Positions 23,637-35,493 of a stretch of DNA of 64,000 bases are shown here, one piece after another. The stretch is from Phoenix dactylifera (taxonomy: Eukaryota > Streptophyta > Magnoliopsida > Arecales > Arecaceae). Under the pieces are notes generated by a model, which did not search any database, was not told the origin of the DNA, and was given only the letters and a program-made list of their open reading frames with translations. The stretch spans positions 6,262,001 through 6,326,000 of the forward strand of contig NC_052393.1 in assembly GCF_009389715.1 (NCBI RefSeq), in the 5' to 3' direction. Both the position numbers and the translations under genes were made by a program. Numbering within the stretch: position 1 is the first letter of the stretch; the number at the start of each line of letters is the position of its first letter.

Positions 23637-25503
23637 CTATGTGTAACCTTGCTTGTATCTCCGGAAGAGCTCACCAGTTCTGGTAGTCCGTAAGGCATAG
23701 CAACCCATCACGAAGACACAGATGAGGGCCAGCAGAGTGACCACTAAGATCAGATCTGCCCTCCTCCATTCCTTCCTAAGGTTGGCCAGGAGACCTGCCT
23801 TGCATGAGGAACACGAGTAGCAGAGCTGTGTCTGGTTGTTACTCCACAGGACGCAGTCCATGTCGAATGTGATGCTGATTGGGCTGATCCAGTATGTTGG
23901 GTTCACGAATGTATACCCACATTGGGTTGGTGGCTTGCAGCATCCTGACTGGGGAGTGTGCATCAAAGAAAAGAAGCGGTCAGTATGGATGGAAAGAATG
24001 ACCGAGATCGTTCGAATCACTTAGGAGATTGATCTGCTTATTGAATAGTTTAATATGTCTACTTACAGACCACTATTTTTTGTAAAAAAAAAAATATTTT
24101 TTTTTGTATTTTTTTTAATAAAGGCCGGGATGCTTTGCCTCCCCCTCTTCATCAAAAGAAAAAAAAAAAGAAAAGAAAAAAAAAAAAAGACTCCTTGCAG
24201 TTTGTGGCACATTATGGGCTGGACATTGGGAGGTCAATAAAGGCTGGGCCCGAATCGTTTATGGCATCTATTTGGTTGTGTTTGCTCATGTGAAAGCTCA
24301 TCAACAACTGGTGTAGATGCCGGGCTTACTAGTTCTTTAAGTATAGTTATTGTAGCCAAAAGAGATGACAAATGGAGAATTGTCGCCAGCCTATGGTCGC
24401 ATAAGAATATATGCCTGCTAGGCTTGTGCTCCTATACGGATTGATGTCATACCAATGAGATTTACTAGAAAGGAAAGCATTCTATATTTTATTTTGAAAA
24501 TTTAAAAAAAAATAAAAGATTTACAAGGAAAAGGGAAAAACTGATGGTATCCAATGCTCTAATGCTCGCATGGACGTACCCAAGATATATAGAAGCAAAA
24601 TAATGAAAGCCGAGGAAGTTAAAATTCACCTATAACTTTCATATTATATATAAGAACATATCACGATCATACCCTTTTTTTTTTTCTGAGATATTGTCAT
24701 GATCGTACAGTGTACATATCTCAAGTTATATGTACATATATTGCTCGTGGTAGACACGTCTAAGGTTTGTTGCATGAGTTTTTATGATTCCTATAAATTC
24801 TCGCATTAATATAGGAAGAACTAAAAGAAAACGATGTATATTGATAGCAGTAATAGATGGTCCAATTTCTGGAGACAGATATTGAGATTATGTCCGAAAT
24901 ATATGTCATCCTATATAAGCTGAGAATTAATTCAATATGAAACTAGGATTCCTCGGTAAGACTTATAAAGCAATCCACAAAACAAATGCTCAGATTTGCA
25001 CTCACCTCTAGGGGACTGATCCTTGCATTGAAGAAATCCTGGGCCTCTCTATAAGTTTGGTTCAACTCAGCGCATGTGGAAGTCGAGCTAAGACACTTCT
25101 TGATCCGATCCCACTTATGGGAGCCCTGGACTCTTTGTCGAAGCCACCCCGAGTAGTCCTCGAGCCGGTACTCCAAGTAGACCCTGCCTGGGGCAAGGTG
25201 GGCTTCCCCACGGTTGGTGACGACGTAGATAAATATCACCAAGCTCGCGAGCAGAAGAATGAGGACGAACATGGCGACGAGGTAGAAGAGGAGGAGCCAC
25301 GGCATGCGCCAGAAGGCACCCACAAAGCCTGCGAAGGCCACGACAAGGATCGCGATGCCCAGGACGATGACCGGCCATTGGAGGAGTTTGACGCAGGAGT
25401 TATCGGTTTGCACGGAGAGCCAGATGCCGGCTGCAATGACTGGGATGGAGAGCAGCATAGCCACGAAGTTAATAGAAGCAATGACGGTGCTGCTGAGAGC
25501 CAT
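23637..25503 (-). CDS. TRN2: Tetraspanin, TORNADO2/TETRASPANIN1-like
   Basis: Tetraspanins are four-span membrane proteins that organise microdomains; Arabidopsis TRN2/TET1 acts in leaf patterning, vein pattern and auxin-related growth. Exon 1 is 25503-25006 (166 codons, donor GAG|GTGAGT) and exon 2 is 23948-23637 (103 codons plus stop, acceptor CCCCAG), joined in phase 0 to give 269 aa. Membrane spans are at about residues 10-30, 45-66, 70-95 and 230-252. The large loop has the plant signature GCCKPP (168-173) right after the splice junction, preceded by KKCLSSTSTC and followed by further Cys (CYSCSSC) and the CKAGLLANLRKEW block. The C-terminus FRRYKQGYT and stretches such as NSCVKLLQWPVIVLG and VNPTYWISPI match TRN2 better than other TET members as I remember them. 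The intron is 1057 bp. No lesions are seen. Other plant tetraspanins (TET2 clade) are the main alternative. Confidence 0.93.
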
Positions 25504-27409
25504 TTCGAGGAGAGCTGGGCGAGGAGGATCGATGGAGGATGGTTTTGTTATGGAAGTTCGTTGCTTGGGAATGAAGGGAGGAGGATAGCTTGGGGGTGCA
25601 GCCTTGCTATCGGCTGCACTCTTCTGCCCTTCTTTGATATGGGGGACATTGTTGGAAAAGCAAAGAGATATCTATAGGATCCTTCAGGAAAAGAGAGGTT
25701 GTCTCTTGAGGCAATGCTATTTTCCGTATTCCCTTTTCAGATTGGCTGATGAACTTATGGCACGGCAGGAATATTATGAAGTTTTTGGAGACATGCATGC
25801 AGTACCTCACGCACGCATGACAGCTATGAGACGCTTCTATGACTCAAATCACAAGCACCGAATCTCTCCAGCCATCGTCTGGCCTGTAGATTCTAGCCAT
25901 AATTGACCGTGCCTCGTACTAGTAATTTGTGGATACGAAATCAAAGTTGTCTTTCGTCTTTTCTCCGGGTCTCTTAAGAGCATGCCAGTTCCTACCGATC
26001 CATGTTGAAGATTTCTGGTCTACATTGCTTGTGTTTTTACGTACCATCCTGATCAATCAATCGATCAGTTAATTATCATTGATTGGTCTAATATGATAGA
26101 GGAATGTTTATCATTGAACATGTACTTCTCTTGGAGATCTCTTTATTTTGGCTTAGAGCCTCCATTTATCCACTATGCGAGGACGATGACAGGATGCTGT
26201 CCTTTTGTCTACCAGGGATACATATGAGATGATGGTATGATCCAATGTCCTTTTATTAAGACTGGAATGAGCATCATATCAGCCTTGTAATGGAGATTGT
26301 ATCACGAAAACCAACTATCTGATAAGATTTCATGACTGTCAAATCTCCAACTCATATTCCATAATCCTTGAATTTGTGAGTGATGCTGCATCAATAATTT
26401 GGTGGTCTTCTTGAGATAGAATCGTGCGCGCGCGCGCAAGTGTGTGCATTCGTGTAGGACAAGGAGAATCAATAGGTCTGGACTTAATGAAGATGTTGAA
26501 ATAGAAGAATAAGAAAAGAAAATTGTATTTTTGCCTGTTAATTAGAATATACAAGAACTGCTTTTATATAGTACTAGGAGACTAACGAAATTTGGTAAAG
26601 CCAGCTAAGTTTGGCACAATTAATCACAAATCAATCAAGATGAAATTTGATAAGACCGATTAAGTTTGGCACAATCAATCAATGAATGAATTCTAACATA
26701 AGAAATGAAGTCATTCAGAGCCTTAGATATACCACACACCCTTGTTTTTGTCTGGTAGCTTGGATGAGATGAGGTAATTTAAAAGTCTTAAATAGTAAAG
26801 CTTTGATGAGTCATGAGATGAGGCAGTTTAAGATTCTCAAATAGTAATACTGTAATAGTCAAAGCAAAATCGGAATATATTGACGGCCAACCATATATAC
26901 TAATAACGTAATATATGTGTACGTTGTTGCAATCCAAAAAATAGTTGAACAAAATAATTAAAAAAATAATAGAGAACTAAATGTGCTCGACATATCAAAT
27001 TTTTATGTGGTTTCTTTAAAATCCGTGCTTCATGCACTGGGAAAGTGAGAAATCAACTATAACATTCGGAATAATGAGCAGCTTATAATGATTATACGGC
27101 TCGACCAAACTCTGGTATAATTTCAGGAAGAATTATATAAAAGAGAGTATTACCAATAAATATCTTGAAAGAGAGATATATAAGAAAAATCTCGCTACGA
27201 TCAAAAAAAAAAAAGAGGAAAAGTAACTAGGGAGGAAACTTAACCAAACCAAATGACACAAAATGCTCTGCCTTCTTTTTATTATTATTATTCTTTCTTC
27301 TCCCCGTTTTACTCTTCTTTTGTCACGCTCCGAACCCAACATTTAAGTCCGGAACGCAACATGGTCGATAAAGGAGACGACTCAATCTACTGTCCTATTC
27401 ACCTTCCAG
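25504..27409. other. Tetraspanin 5' flank and intergenic DNA
   Basis: The first few hundred bases are presumably the tetraspanin promoter, read leftward, with a TATAGATA-like motif near 25670 on the - strand. Beyond that is AT-rich sequence with a short (GC)n/(TG)n patch at about 26427-26450 and two similar copies of a phrase around 26590 and 26650 (TTTGGCACAAT). No gene is seen. Confidence 0.5.
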
Positions 27410-28625
27410 ACGCATGTGCTGCCTGAAAATCGCTCATATCCTGAGCCAATCGGCGAGTCTTTTGGATGAGAGGATGTCCATCACCATTCCTATCTACTCC
27501 TCGGATCCAATCGATCACCACAGATGAATCCCCCTCGAGATGCATCGACTCGGCACCAAGTATCTGCCTCGCATAGGATAAGCCCTCCCAAGCTGCCCGA
27601 AGCTCTGCCCCAATAGCAACGAGTCCTGGCGTGCGGTGACCATCGGCTGGCTACTATCAGCCTGTCAAGAGAGTCTCTGATCATAAATGCAACACCTCCA
27701 GATACACCGTCCGCCGATATGCTACCGTCAAAGTTTACTTTGAGATGACCAAGAGGTGGACGCACTCAAGAAACAAGAGTGAACCTGGGCACTGTGCCAG
27801 CGGAAAGAGTACCCTAGATATCCCTGGCCATCCTAGAAGAGAACATTTGCGGCAGCTACGGTGACCTCCCCCACATGTGGCATAGCTCTATCCACCCTAA
27901 TCCTCGGAGATGATCTCTTGCCCTCAAACAAGCCGGCATTTCTATCCAGCCATATATAATAAGCCAAGTATGCTCTAAGGGTCCTCGCCTCAACAGAATT
28001 GGGACCCGCATGGAAGCTCTCAACAGGTGAATCAAGTCCTGTTTCAACTCCATCGAGTGGGGTAGAGGTATAGGCGACCTACTCCATATCTCTCTGGCTC
28101 TGGGATACTGCAGAAAATCTCGCGATTATATGTATTATGCCTATTTGCACAAATACCTCTACGATTCCTGATCGTTAATATATAGAGTCCACTGAAGTAG
28201 AGGCAGAATCGCATGATGACGATACAGAGAATGAGACAAAGCCTAAAAGGGAGAACACTTAGACATTTCACTTTGAATACGGGAGAAGAGGTTGGGGTTG
28301 ACACGAGGTTTTCAGACTCAGGCGGGTAAGATAGGCTTTTTTTTATTTGAAAAAAAAAGGAAGACTATGCCTTCCCATATTGAATACGAATAATAAGTAA
28401 TAATAGCATGGCACTTCGAGTTCGATATGAGCAAACCTAGAACATGACTAATGGTCTCTTCGATGTCCGTACACACCTCACAACATGGAGTAATCCGTAC
28501 ACTTTGCCGAGCGAGCAAATTTCTGGTTGGTAGACAACCCCAAGTAGGACAGTCTGTTGAAGAATTAGGGTTACAATCCAAAAACCTTTTATTATTATAA
28601 CAAAAGTATCCTAAGATTTTCATTA
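27410..28625 (-). mobile_element. LINE 3' part: zinc-binding knuckle and RNase H remnants
   Basis: On the - strand the frame at about 28550-28430 reads WGCLPTRNLLARQSVRI, then PCCEVCTDIEETISHVL, the zf-RVT module that follows reverse transcriptase in plant LINEs. About 500 bases on (28000-27880) another frame has IWLDRNAGLFEGKRSSPR, the linker typical of these elements. From 27765 a frame reads LKVNFDGSISADGVSGGVAF with IRDSLDRLI, the start of a plant-LINE RNase H. The rest of the domain continues in a different frame (AELRAAWEGLSYARQILG, then HLEGDSSVVIDWIRG), so at least one frameshift lies inside RNase H. Reverse transcriptase and endonuclease are absent, as expected for a 5'-truncated copy. 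Ends are approximate; no poly-A tail or target duplication was resolved. Confidence 0.8.
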
Positions 28626-29252
28626 ATGATTCTTTCTCACAAGTTATCGTCTACATAGATTTACTACTTACCATCTATTCAAGCATCCTACAATCTATAC
28701 ATTTTTTTAATAAAAGATTCATTTATTTTATAGGAAGAATTATTTCTTTATTGAAATATTTTTTCTTAAAAACTGATGCCTGGATATATAATATTTGGAA
28801 AAGTAATTTTTGTATGCTTGATTAATCATAGAAAAGTATCATATTTTAAAATAATTTATATTCGATTGGGCATCTATTTTTTAAAAAATTATGCAAAATA
28901 TCTATTATGCCCCTAATAAATTTTTTTTACTCCATTCTTTCTTAAAGTTCAAAAATATGTTTTTTTAAAAAAAATATCTCAATTTTTAGCCCATAAAAAG
29001 GTGACATTCTCATATTCTTTATTTTTTTTAATAAAATACAGAATCTTTCCTCTAATATTTTTATTTACTCTCATTTGAAAACTCTAATGTTTTTTATTTT
29101 TTTCGTTAACCATATTTTTTTCTCTCCTCTTCTATGAGCCAAACGTGCCCAAAAAGTATGGAAGTGTATCTACCGTGCGTCTGGATCCTTCACAGTCAAG
29201 GGTCGATTAGGTTAAATTTTGCCGAAACAACTCCTCCTCCTCCTGCGCGAGG
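28626..29252. other. AT-rich spacer and 5' flank of the RRM relic
   Basis: This is very AT-rich with poly-T and poly-A runs and no reading frame of note. The last 100 bases (GTCAAGGGTCGATTAGG and a CTCCTCCTCCTCC tract) look like the old leader of the gene that follows. Confidence 0.5.
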
Positions 29253-31744
29253 ATGGCAGCAGCGTCTATGGCCGTCTGCACCAACCCTAAATCCAGACCG
29301 AGACGGCCAAACCCCTTCTCTCCCCTCCTAAAACCCCGCATTTCCCTTTGTACCTCTACCCTTTTCTCCAATCCCCGGTTCTCTCCCCATCCCCCTCCTA
29401 CCCGCCTCTGGGTCACCGGGAAGATCCTCCGCTTCCGGCGGTGGGGGAGGAGAGAAAGGGAGCCGAGAAGGAGCGCGGCCGCCAGGAGAACAAGCGGAAG
29501 GTCTACATTGTGGACTTACCCTGGATCTTCTTGGCTCTCGATCTGGAGAATCTCGCTGGCCCGTGCGGCACCCCAAAAATGTGGAGGTAGCCCTGACCAC
29601 CATGCTTTTCCTTTTCTTTTTTATTTGTCTTATTCTTTGGGTTTTTTCTTTTCTAGCTTCTTGGCTGGTTATAAATCAAGAATGGGAATAGCAGAGGCTT
29701 CGCCTTCCTCTCTTTGGCTTCGGAGGAGCTTGATTCTGATGTAAGGAAATGTGGATCCTTCTTCTAAATTCTGGTTCCTTTTTATTTCTTGCTTCTTTAT
29801 TAGTTTTGTTAATGTGTTTTAGTTAAATTATAGTTTGGATTGATCTCGATGGATTTGAATTCTTGATTTTTTTTTTTAATGCATTTTCTTGGATTTCTTA
29901 TACATCTAAAGTTAGGGATGGCGCAACTTGGGCGGTATTCTCTTCTTATTATGGCGATATTTAGTTAAATTTCATCGTTGTGGGTAAAATCAAAATTTAT
30001 TATAAAAAGATATATCCTCCCTGGTAATTTTCTCTTGTTCTGACTTAAAACCTGAATCTCTTCCCAACCAAAACTCTGAGAAGCTATATGATGATAATTT
30101 AAAGTAAAATATATTGGAATAATCCCCTACAAATGAGGCAGTCAAAGTCACTGCCCATTTGGACGCTGACATTTTATCTCTGCCTATTTCATTGAGGTTG
30201 TAGCATATTTGTATAAAAAGTGCACTCTTAGGAAGATGCTGGTTCTCAGTGACTTCTCTATGGGCTGAAACTCAGCAACCAGCCATGTTGAAGGCTGGAT
30301 ATATGTTCCAACCTGCTTGAGGATGTAGTATCCAATGAACTATGAAGAAATCTTAGAATCCAATAACCTGTGCTTGGACCAGACGCGTGAAGGTCGATGC
30401 TTAGTGTCACTTTATTGTTGATCTAAAAATGTCCCACAGTGTTGATCTTCTCGCGATCGCGATCAGATTGATAAATTCCCACCAGAGGATTACTAGAGTT
30501 TGCTCAATATCAGGAATTTGAGAAGATTTTGTTGCTGTCTGCACTTACCCTAGGAAGAGTCTAAAAATGTAATGCTATGTGCTATAATAGAGAACAGAAA
30601 AAAAGAAACTATCTGCCGAAGAGGGGAAAAAAAATCTCCTCTTGCATAGTGTTATTAATTATGCTTGTGGAGGACTTCCTAATCATGTTCGGTTAAATAT
30701 TTTGTTCTCGGCTTGCCTTTTTTATTCATCTTCCATCATTAATCCTTTCCATACTTTATCAACTTTCAGAACATTTTGATAACCATCCTTTGATGAATTT
30801 TCCATGGACATGGATGTACAGTTGAATTGGATATATATGCATGCATGCATGCTTTATGTATAATTAAGATCTCTGTCCTTTAAATTTGATTTCATATCAA
30901 TCTGCGGAGACTTTCAGTTGTTTAAAACAAATGAATGTTCATGGATGTTGTATCATATCTGTTAGTTTTGATAACTACTTCTTTGTTAACTATTTTTTGT
31001 TGAATCAAATACTATATATGACCATCTGACATTAGATCATGGATTAGAGTATGGATGTTGGTATATTAAGCGTTGCTTGAGCAATGTTGAAAATTTTTAT
31101 CTTGTGTGTTCAAGATATAACGAGTTTTTAAATTTATTTAGTTGATTGAAACATGTCCATTGTTTACAAACATGATAACTGTCAATGGTAAAAATTGTTT
31201 ACGTTAGAAAATTCATTGGTTTGTTTGTTTTTTGCATCTTTCATGTGATTGTTGCTTGGTCTAGCATGGCAGTGATGGCATCATAGGATTAAATGATTCA
31301 GGATAAATGACACATACTTGATACATGATATTTAACATCGATCAGAGTTTACAGGCATCGTGGACCAACTTTGATTTGATGATACGAATGGATTTCTAAT
31401 ATTTTCTTCTTGTGTTTGTAATATAAATGTACACCAACCAGGAACTGGTGGGAAGGATAACTAGGGTTGAATTTGCAAAGAGATTCAGAAGCCACGATGT
31501 CCTCTTCCAGCTGGTGCCACTGCTGTAGATGCACGATAGAAAAAAGTTGTCTAGGTACATTGGTGAGGTCTACATTTTTGGGTGAGGTCTGCCTGTATCA
31601 AAGAATTTTCCTCTGCAAAAGTTCAAGCCACTATCTGCATGGGTGGTTTTTGGAAACCCATCAGGGAGATCTGCTGGATGGGGCTTTGTTGCTTTTGCCA
31701 CAAAGGAGGAAGCAGATGCTGCTATTTCTGAACTGGATGGAAAG
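29253..31744 (+). pseudogene. Decayed plastid-type RNA-binding protein gene (two RRMs)
   Basis: The relic resembles nuclear genes for chloroplast ribonucleoproteins, which carry a transit peptide, two RRMs and an acidic part and bind plastid RNA. Exon 1 starts at 29253 with a Ser/Pro/Arg-rich transit-like leader (MAAASMAVCTNPKSRPRRP). After a frame change near 29440 it reads ENKRKVYIVDLPW, the RNP2 end of RRM1. A second shift near 29578 leads into NVEV and a GTAGCC donor. Exon 2 (about 29658-29739, donor GAT|GTAAGG) reads IKNGNSRGFAFLSLASEEL, the RNP1 motif. Exon 3 (31442-31744, donor AAAG|GTAACA) starts ELVGRITRVEFAKRF, the end of RRM1. It then has several stops and shifts where RRM2 should begin, and ends FATKEEADAAISELDGK. 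Intact splice sites with a broken frame point to a formerly normal gene that is now dead. A possible acidic tail lies at 35425-35493. Confidence 0.75.
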
Positions 31745-32061
31745 GTAACATGGAATTTTAGTTCTTGATATATTTAAATTTTTTCTACTTAATGTTGTCT
31801 AGGTACATTGGTACTAACTTCATTATATTGACAACATTTAAAAAGCCAGTCTTTTCTGTTTACACGAGTGTTAATTTGCCTGTTATCCTTTCTACACACT
31901 GTATCCTAGTGTGCCATATGAGTCATGGTGCAACTATAATTTTTTTATATATCCTGCTTGTTTATGGAATTGGTTCATGTGCCATAATATGAATCAACAA
32001 AACCCATCAGTTCTCATACATATTATAAATGGAATAATTGAATGAGAGTTATTCATTTTGT

Positions 32062-32480
32062 AATGACTCAGGATCTCACCCAAAAAGGCCGGCCAATTAG
32101 TTGTTATTTGATTTATTGGTTTGATATAAGGACCCAAGACTCTCCAATGCACAACCAACATGGGACTAGCACATGCCCTTACGGGTACTCATACTCCCCT
32201 AGTTTGAGCCCTAGGTTGCTCGCTAGGCAAATTCAATCAAATCCAATCATAAACACACCATGATAGCTTATCGTCACCCCCAAATGGGCCTATGCTGTAA
32301 TATCTTCTAGTCCACATGAGTAATGGATTTGATCCGCTCTGACACCATTTTTAATGATCTAGGACCTTAAGCAAAATGGCTAACTAAATATTTTTTTTAT
32401 TTAAATTTTTTGGCCCTGTATAAGTACCCAGGATCTTCCTAGCACACAACCATGTGGGACTAAACACATGGCTACACAGG
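32062..32480. repeat. Internally duplicated dispersed repeat
   Basis: A phrase near 32067-32170 (GACTCAGGATCTCACCCAAA, then CACAACCAACATGGGACTAG) recurs in altered form at about 32353-32470 (ATGATCTAGGACCTTAAG, then CACACAACCATGTGGGACTA). The spacer carries GATCCGCTCTGACACCATTT. The arrangement is that of a degraded direct duplication or two adjacent copies of a dispersed plant repeat. It has no coding capacity, and the family is not assigned. Confidence 0.5.
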
Positions 32481-33061
32481 TTCTCAGATATATGGCTAAA
32501 CCAGTTAAAATAAATCATTTTAAACTTAACATTACCTGCAAGCCTTATCCCTACCTTATGGGCTCAGTTTTATGGATTATGGTATGATCAATTAAAGTTC
32601 AGTAGCTTTCGAAAATCAACTCTCAATCCCTCAGACTCTCCACAGCCTACTCTCAATATGAATTTAATTTTTGTCATGTGATGCTGAGTTCATTGCAAGG
32701 CAACAAATGCTCAGATGGGCCTGCCATGAAATCTAAACCTAGAAGAGTAGTTAGCCTTAAAGGAAATTGGCAGTGATTATGTCATTTCTGTTGATTTGGC
32801 TTGATTTTGAAACTTTGAAATGTTGAACTTTCATTTAGGGGGTGAAAGAAGATTAGTTTGATGAGAAATTTTTTGAACCTCTTAGCATTCGTAGTTTGAA
32901 TATATCAAATAGAACTAGCACATATGCCATGATATATAGCATTCTTGTTACATAATTAATTTGTCTTTTTTTTTTTCATGCTACTGGATGATCCATGACC
33001 TGTATCATACTATTTGGATCATTTGGCACTAAGCAATCCAAATACAATAATTTATTTGGAG

Positions 33062-33369
33062 CAAGGTTTACAAGATCAATATCGAGAACTGTACGGTATG
33101 TTATTGGTTCTGTAAGGTACGGTTGGTAGGGTATGAATTGGTACACACTCATACCAAGATAGGATTCCAATACCTTTTCTCACCCCTAGCCATGACGCCA
33201 CTCGAAATTGGGTCGGTATGGGTGGGTACCAAGTTGTAGGGAATAGTTCTGCTTGGTTTGGATTGGTATGGACCATTTTAGTTTGTGTACCAAACTGAAC
33301 CTTAGTACCGTGCTGGTATGGTACGGTACAATCAGTACGGGGCAGTTAGGGTTGGTATAGCAAACCTTG
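33062..33369. mobile_element. 308 bp hAT-like MITE rich in GGTACGGTA motifs
   Basis: The element starts CAAGGTTT and ends AAACCTTG, a perfect 8 bp terminal inverted repeat with the CA..TG ends usual in hAT elements. It is flanked by ATTTGGAG (33054-33061) and GTTTGGAG (33370-33377), an 8 bp target duplication with one difference, also a hAT mark. The interior repeats GGTATGG, GGTACGG and their complements, so it can fold on itself. It does not encode a protein. Confidence 0.75.
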
Positions 33370-35424
33370 GTTTGGAGTCATATTAGAACATAAGATAACA
33401 AATAGATCTAGTCATGTGCATATTCAACATCGTTGAAAGTCTTTGTTTTGTTTATTCGACTCCTTCAAAATTAGATTAATTTATTTATCTCTAATGAATC
33501 TCTAACACATATAAATGTGGTTCTTAACATTTAAGACTAGCGAAGAAAACTACAGGGGTATTTGAGGTATTGCAAAGTAGAGGCAAATATCCGTTTCTTT
33601 GCATCCATTTGTTAAAACTTCCTTCCTTTTCCTTGTAATGTTCAAGTTAAAAACAAAGTCAGATTGATGGATCTGGATGTCTAATTCTGACAGCGTCTTG
33701 GTAAAACTGTCTCATGGTTCCGTATAAAGTTCAATTGAAGGGTGTAGAAGAAAATATGTTTCTTCTTTGGAAAAATAGAGGAAACTAGGTGATTCTTTAT
33801 GCTGAATCCAAATAGGATGATGTTGTTGATCAATAATTTATACTGTCTGTTATGTGGGTCTATGTCTATATACATTTTTCTGGTGATATTAGGATATGCT
33901 ATAAAATTCTCTGGTGGCATCTATGTATTAAAAGCGTACACATGGTACTCATTTCTTGGACATGCTATGCGTGGGCTTATGGTGGGTGAAAGCAAAGATG
34001 TTCTATACACCATGTGATGGGTTTTCTCATATAAGTTATCACGACTTATTTTTCATTCCCGACAACATGATGTCTGGCAGAGATCCATCATATAAACAGA
34101 ATTACATGTGTGCGTATACTAAATAATATGTGTTGGACATGATGCTCCATAAGGTCATGCGATATTCAACTTAATCTGTTATATTTATGGTTGAAGTTCA
34201 CATAGATTGATTTCTTAGTAAGATTCAACATAGATGATTTATGAAGGCAAAAGTATTATAACAATCATTCGCTTGTTAAATGTATAGTTTTGTTAAGTAT
34301 TATCACTTCCTCTAAAAGTTATTACTATTCTAATGTTAGTCATCCATTGTGAATATGGATGAAAATGGCAATTGATTTAATATGCCTTTAGCTCATGAAC
34401 AGCTGGGTCATAATAACTGGATGGATGAGAAAGTTAGAAGGTAATCAGAGAAAATAATTTTCCTATTCTGCATAGAGGCATGCTGTTGAGTGTAGTGGCG
34501 AAGTTGGGATGGGTTGGGACTTGGGACTGAGCATTATTTTTTGGTCAGTATCTGACATTCAGGTTAATTGGTATCAACTTTGCATACCAGAATTGTCTCT
34601 TTTTCATCAGGGCAATAGATGAATCATGAAATGCATCTGAAATTATCATAATCCTAGTTGACAAGGTATCTGATTTTGATGGATCCTTGAATAAATAAAT
34701 AAAATAAATGAATCGATATCACATTATTTAATGAAGGCAAAGTTGCATGTTCAGAAATGGATATCGAAGTGGATTGTCCTAACTAAAATGTTAACTATAA
34801 CAAGGGCAGTCTGACACCGTTGAAACAATGAACTAGAACTATACAAATAGAATAATGTTCCTTAAAGAAATGAAGCTCTACCACCATTTAGATGTCCAAA
34901 GGTTGAACATGTTCGGTATAGATACAGTTTGCAGAGGGTAGCTCGACAATATTTTGGATACCCATCAAATTAAAGGCTAATGTGTTAAATGTTTTGAGTC
35001 AAAAGAAGCAATGCATTTAAATATTATATTAATGGTATTGAACATGCATGCCATGAACAGAAAGCTGATCGTGATACACTTGGATCTGTATAAAGAATAT
35101 TTCCCAACCACTCTTCCAGTCAAACTTTGAATCTTTGCCAACAATATGTTCTTTGTTTTTTTCTCTAATCACTCCATGGAAAAAATTACACCAAATGGTA
35201 AAGAAAACATGTTTAACACAGTTTACCAGCGATGAGTGGACAGTATGCTTTCCATGGACAAAGTTCAGTATTTTGATTTTTTTTTTAATAGTGCATTTCT
35301 GTTTTGACATCTATATATATATTGTGATGTTTATGTGAAAGCAAGTGGAGTTATTATATTGTTTTGGCGTAGTACATGCTATAGGAATTGATGAGAGGAC
35401 CTGTTTTTCATACTACATCAAAAG

Positions 35425-35493
35425 AACGATGATGAATTTGGAAGTGAGCCAGCAGAGTCGGGCAATACTGAAGGACAATCCAACAGCTCAGAC
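35425..35493 (+). pseudogene. Possible last-exon remnant of the RRM gene
   Basis: One frame reads NDDEFGSEPAESGNTEG then QSNSSD, an acidic Ser-rich stretch like the C-terminal tail of plastid RNA-binding proteins. It lies on the same strand about 3.7 kb after the last clear exon of the decayed gene. It is short, and the basic end of RRM2 that should precede it is not readable, so the link is tentative. Confidence 0.3.

Noticed and set aside
25057-25677. 206-codon + strand open frame
   Set aside because: It is antisense to tetraspanin exon 1, whose - strand frame is clearly the real one.
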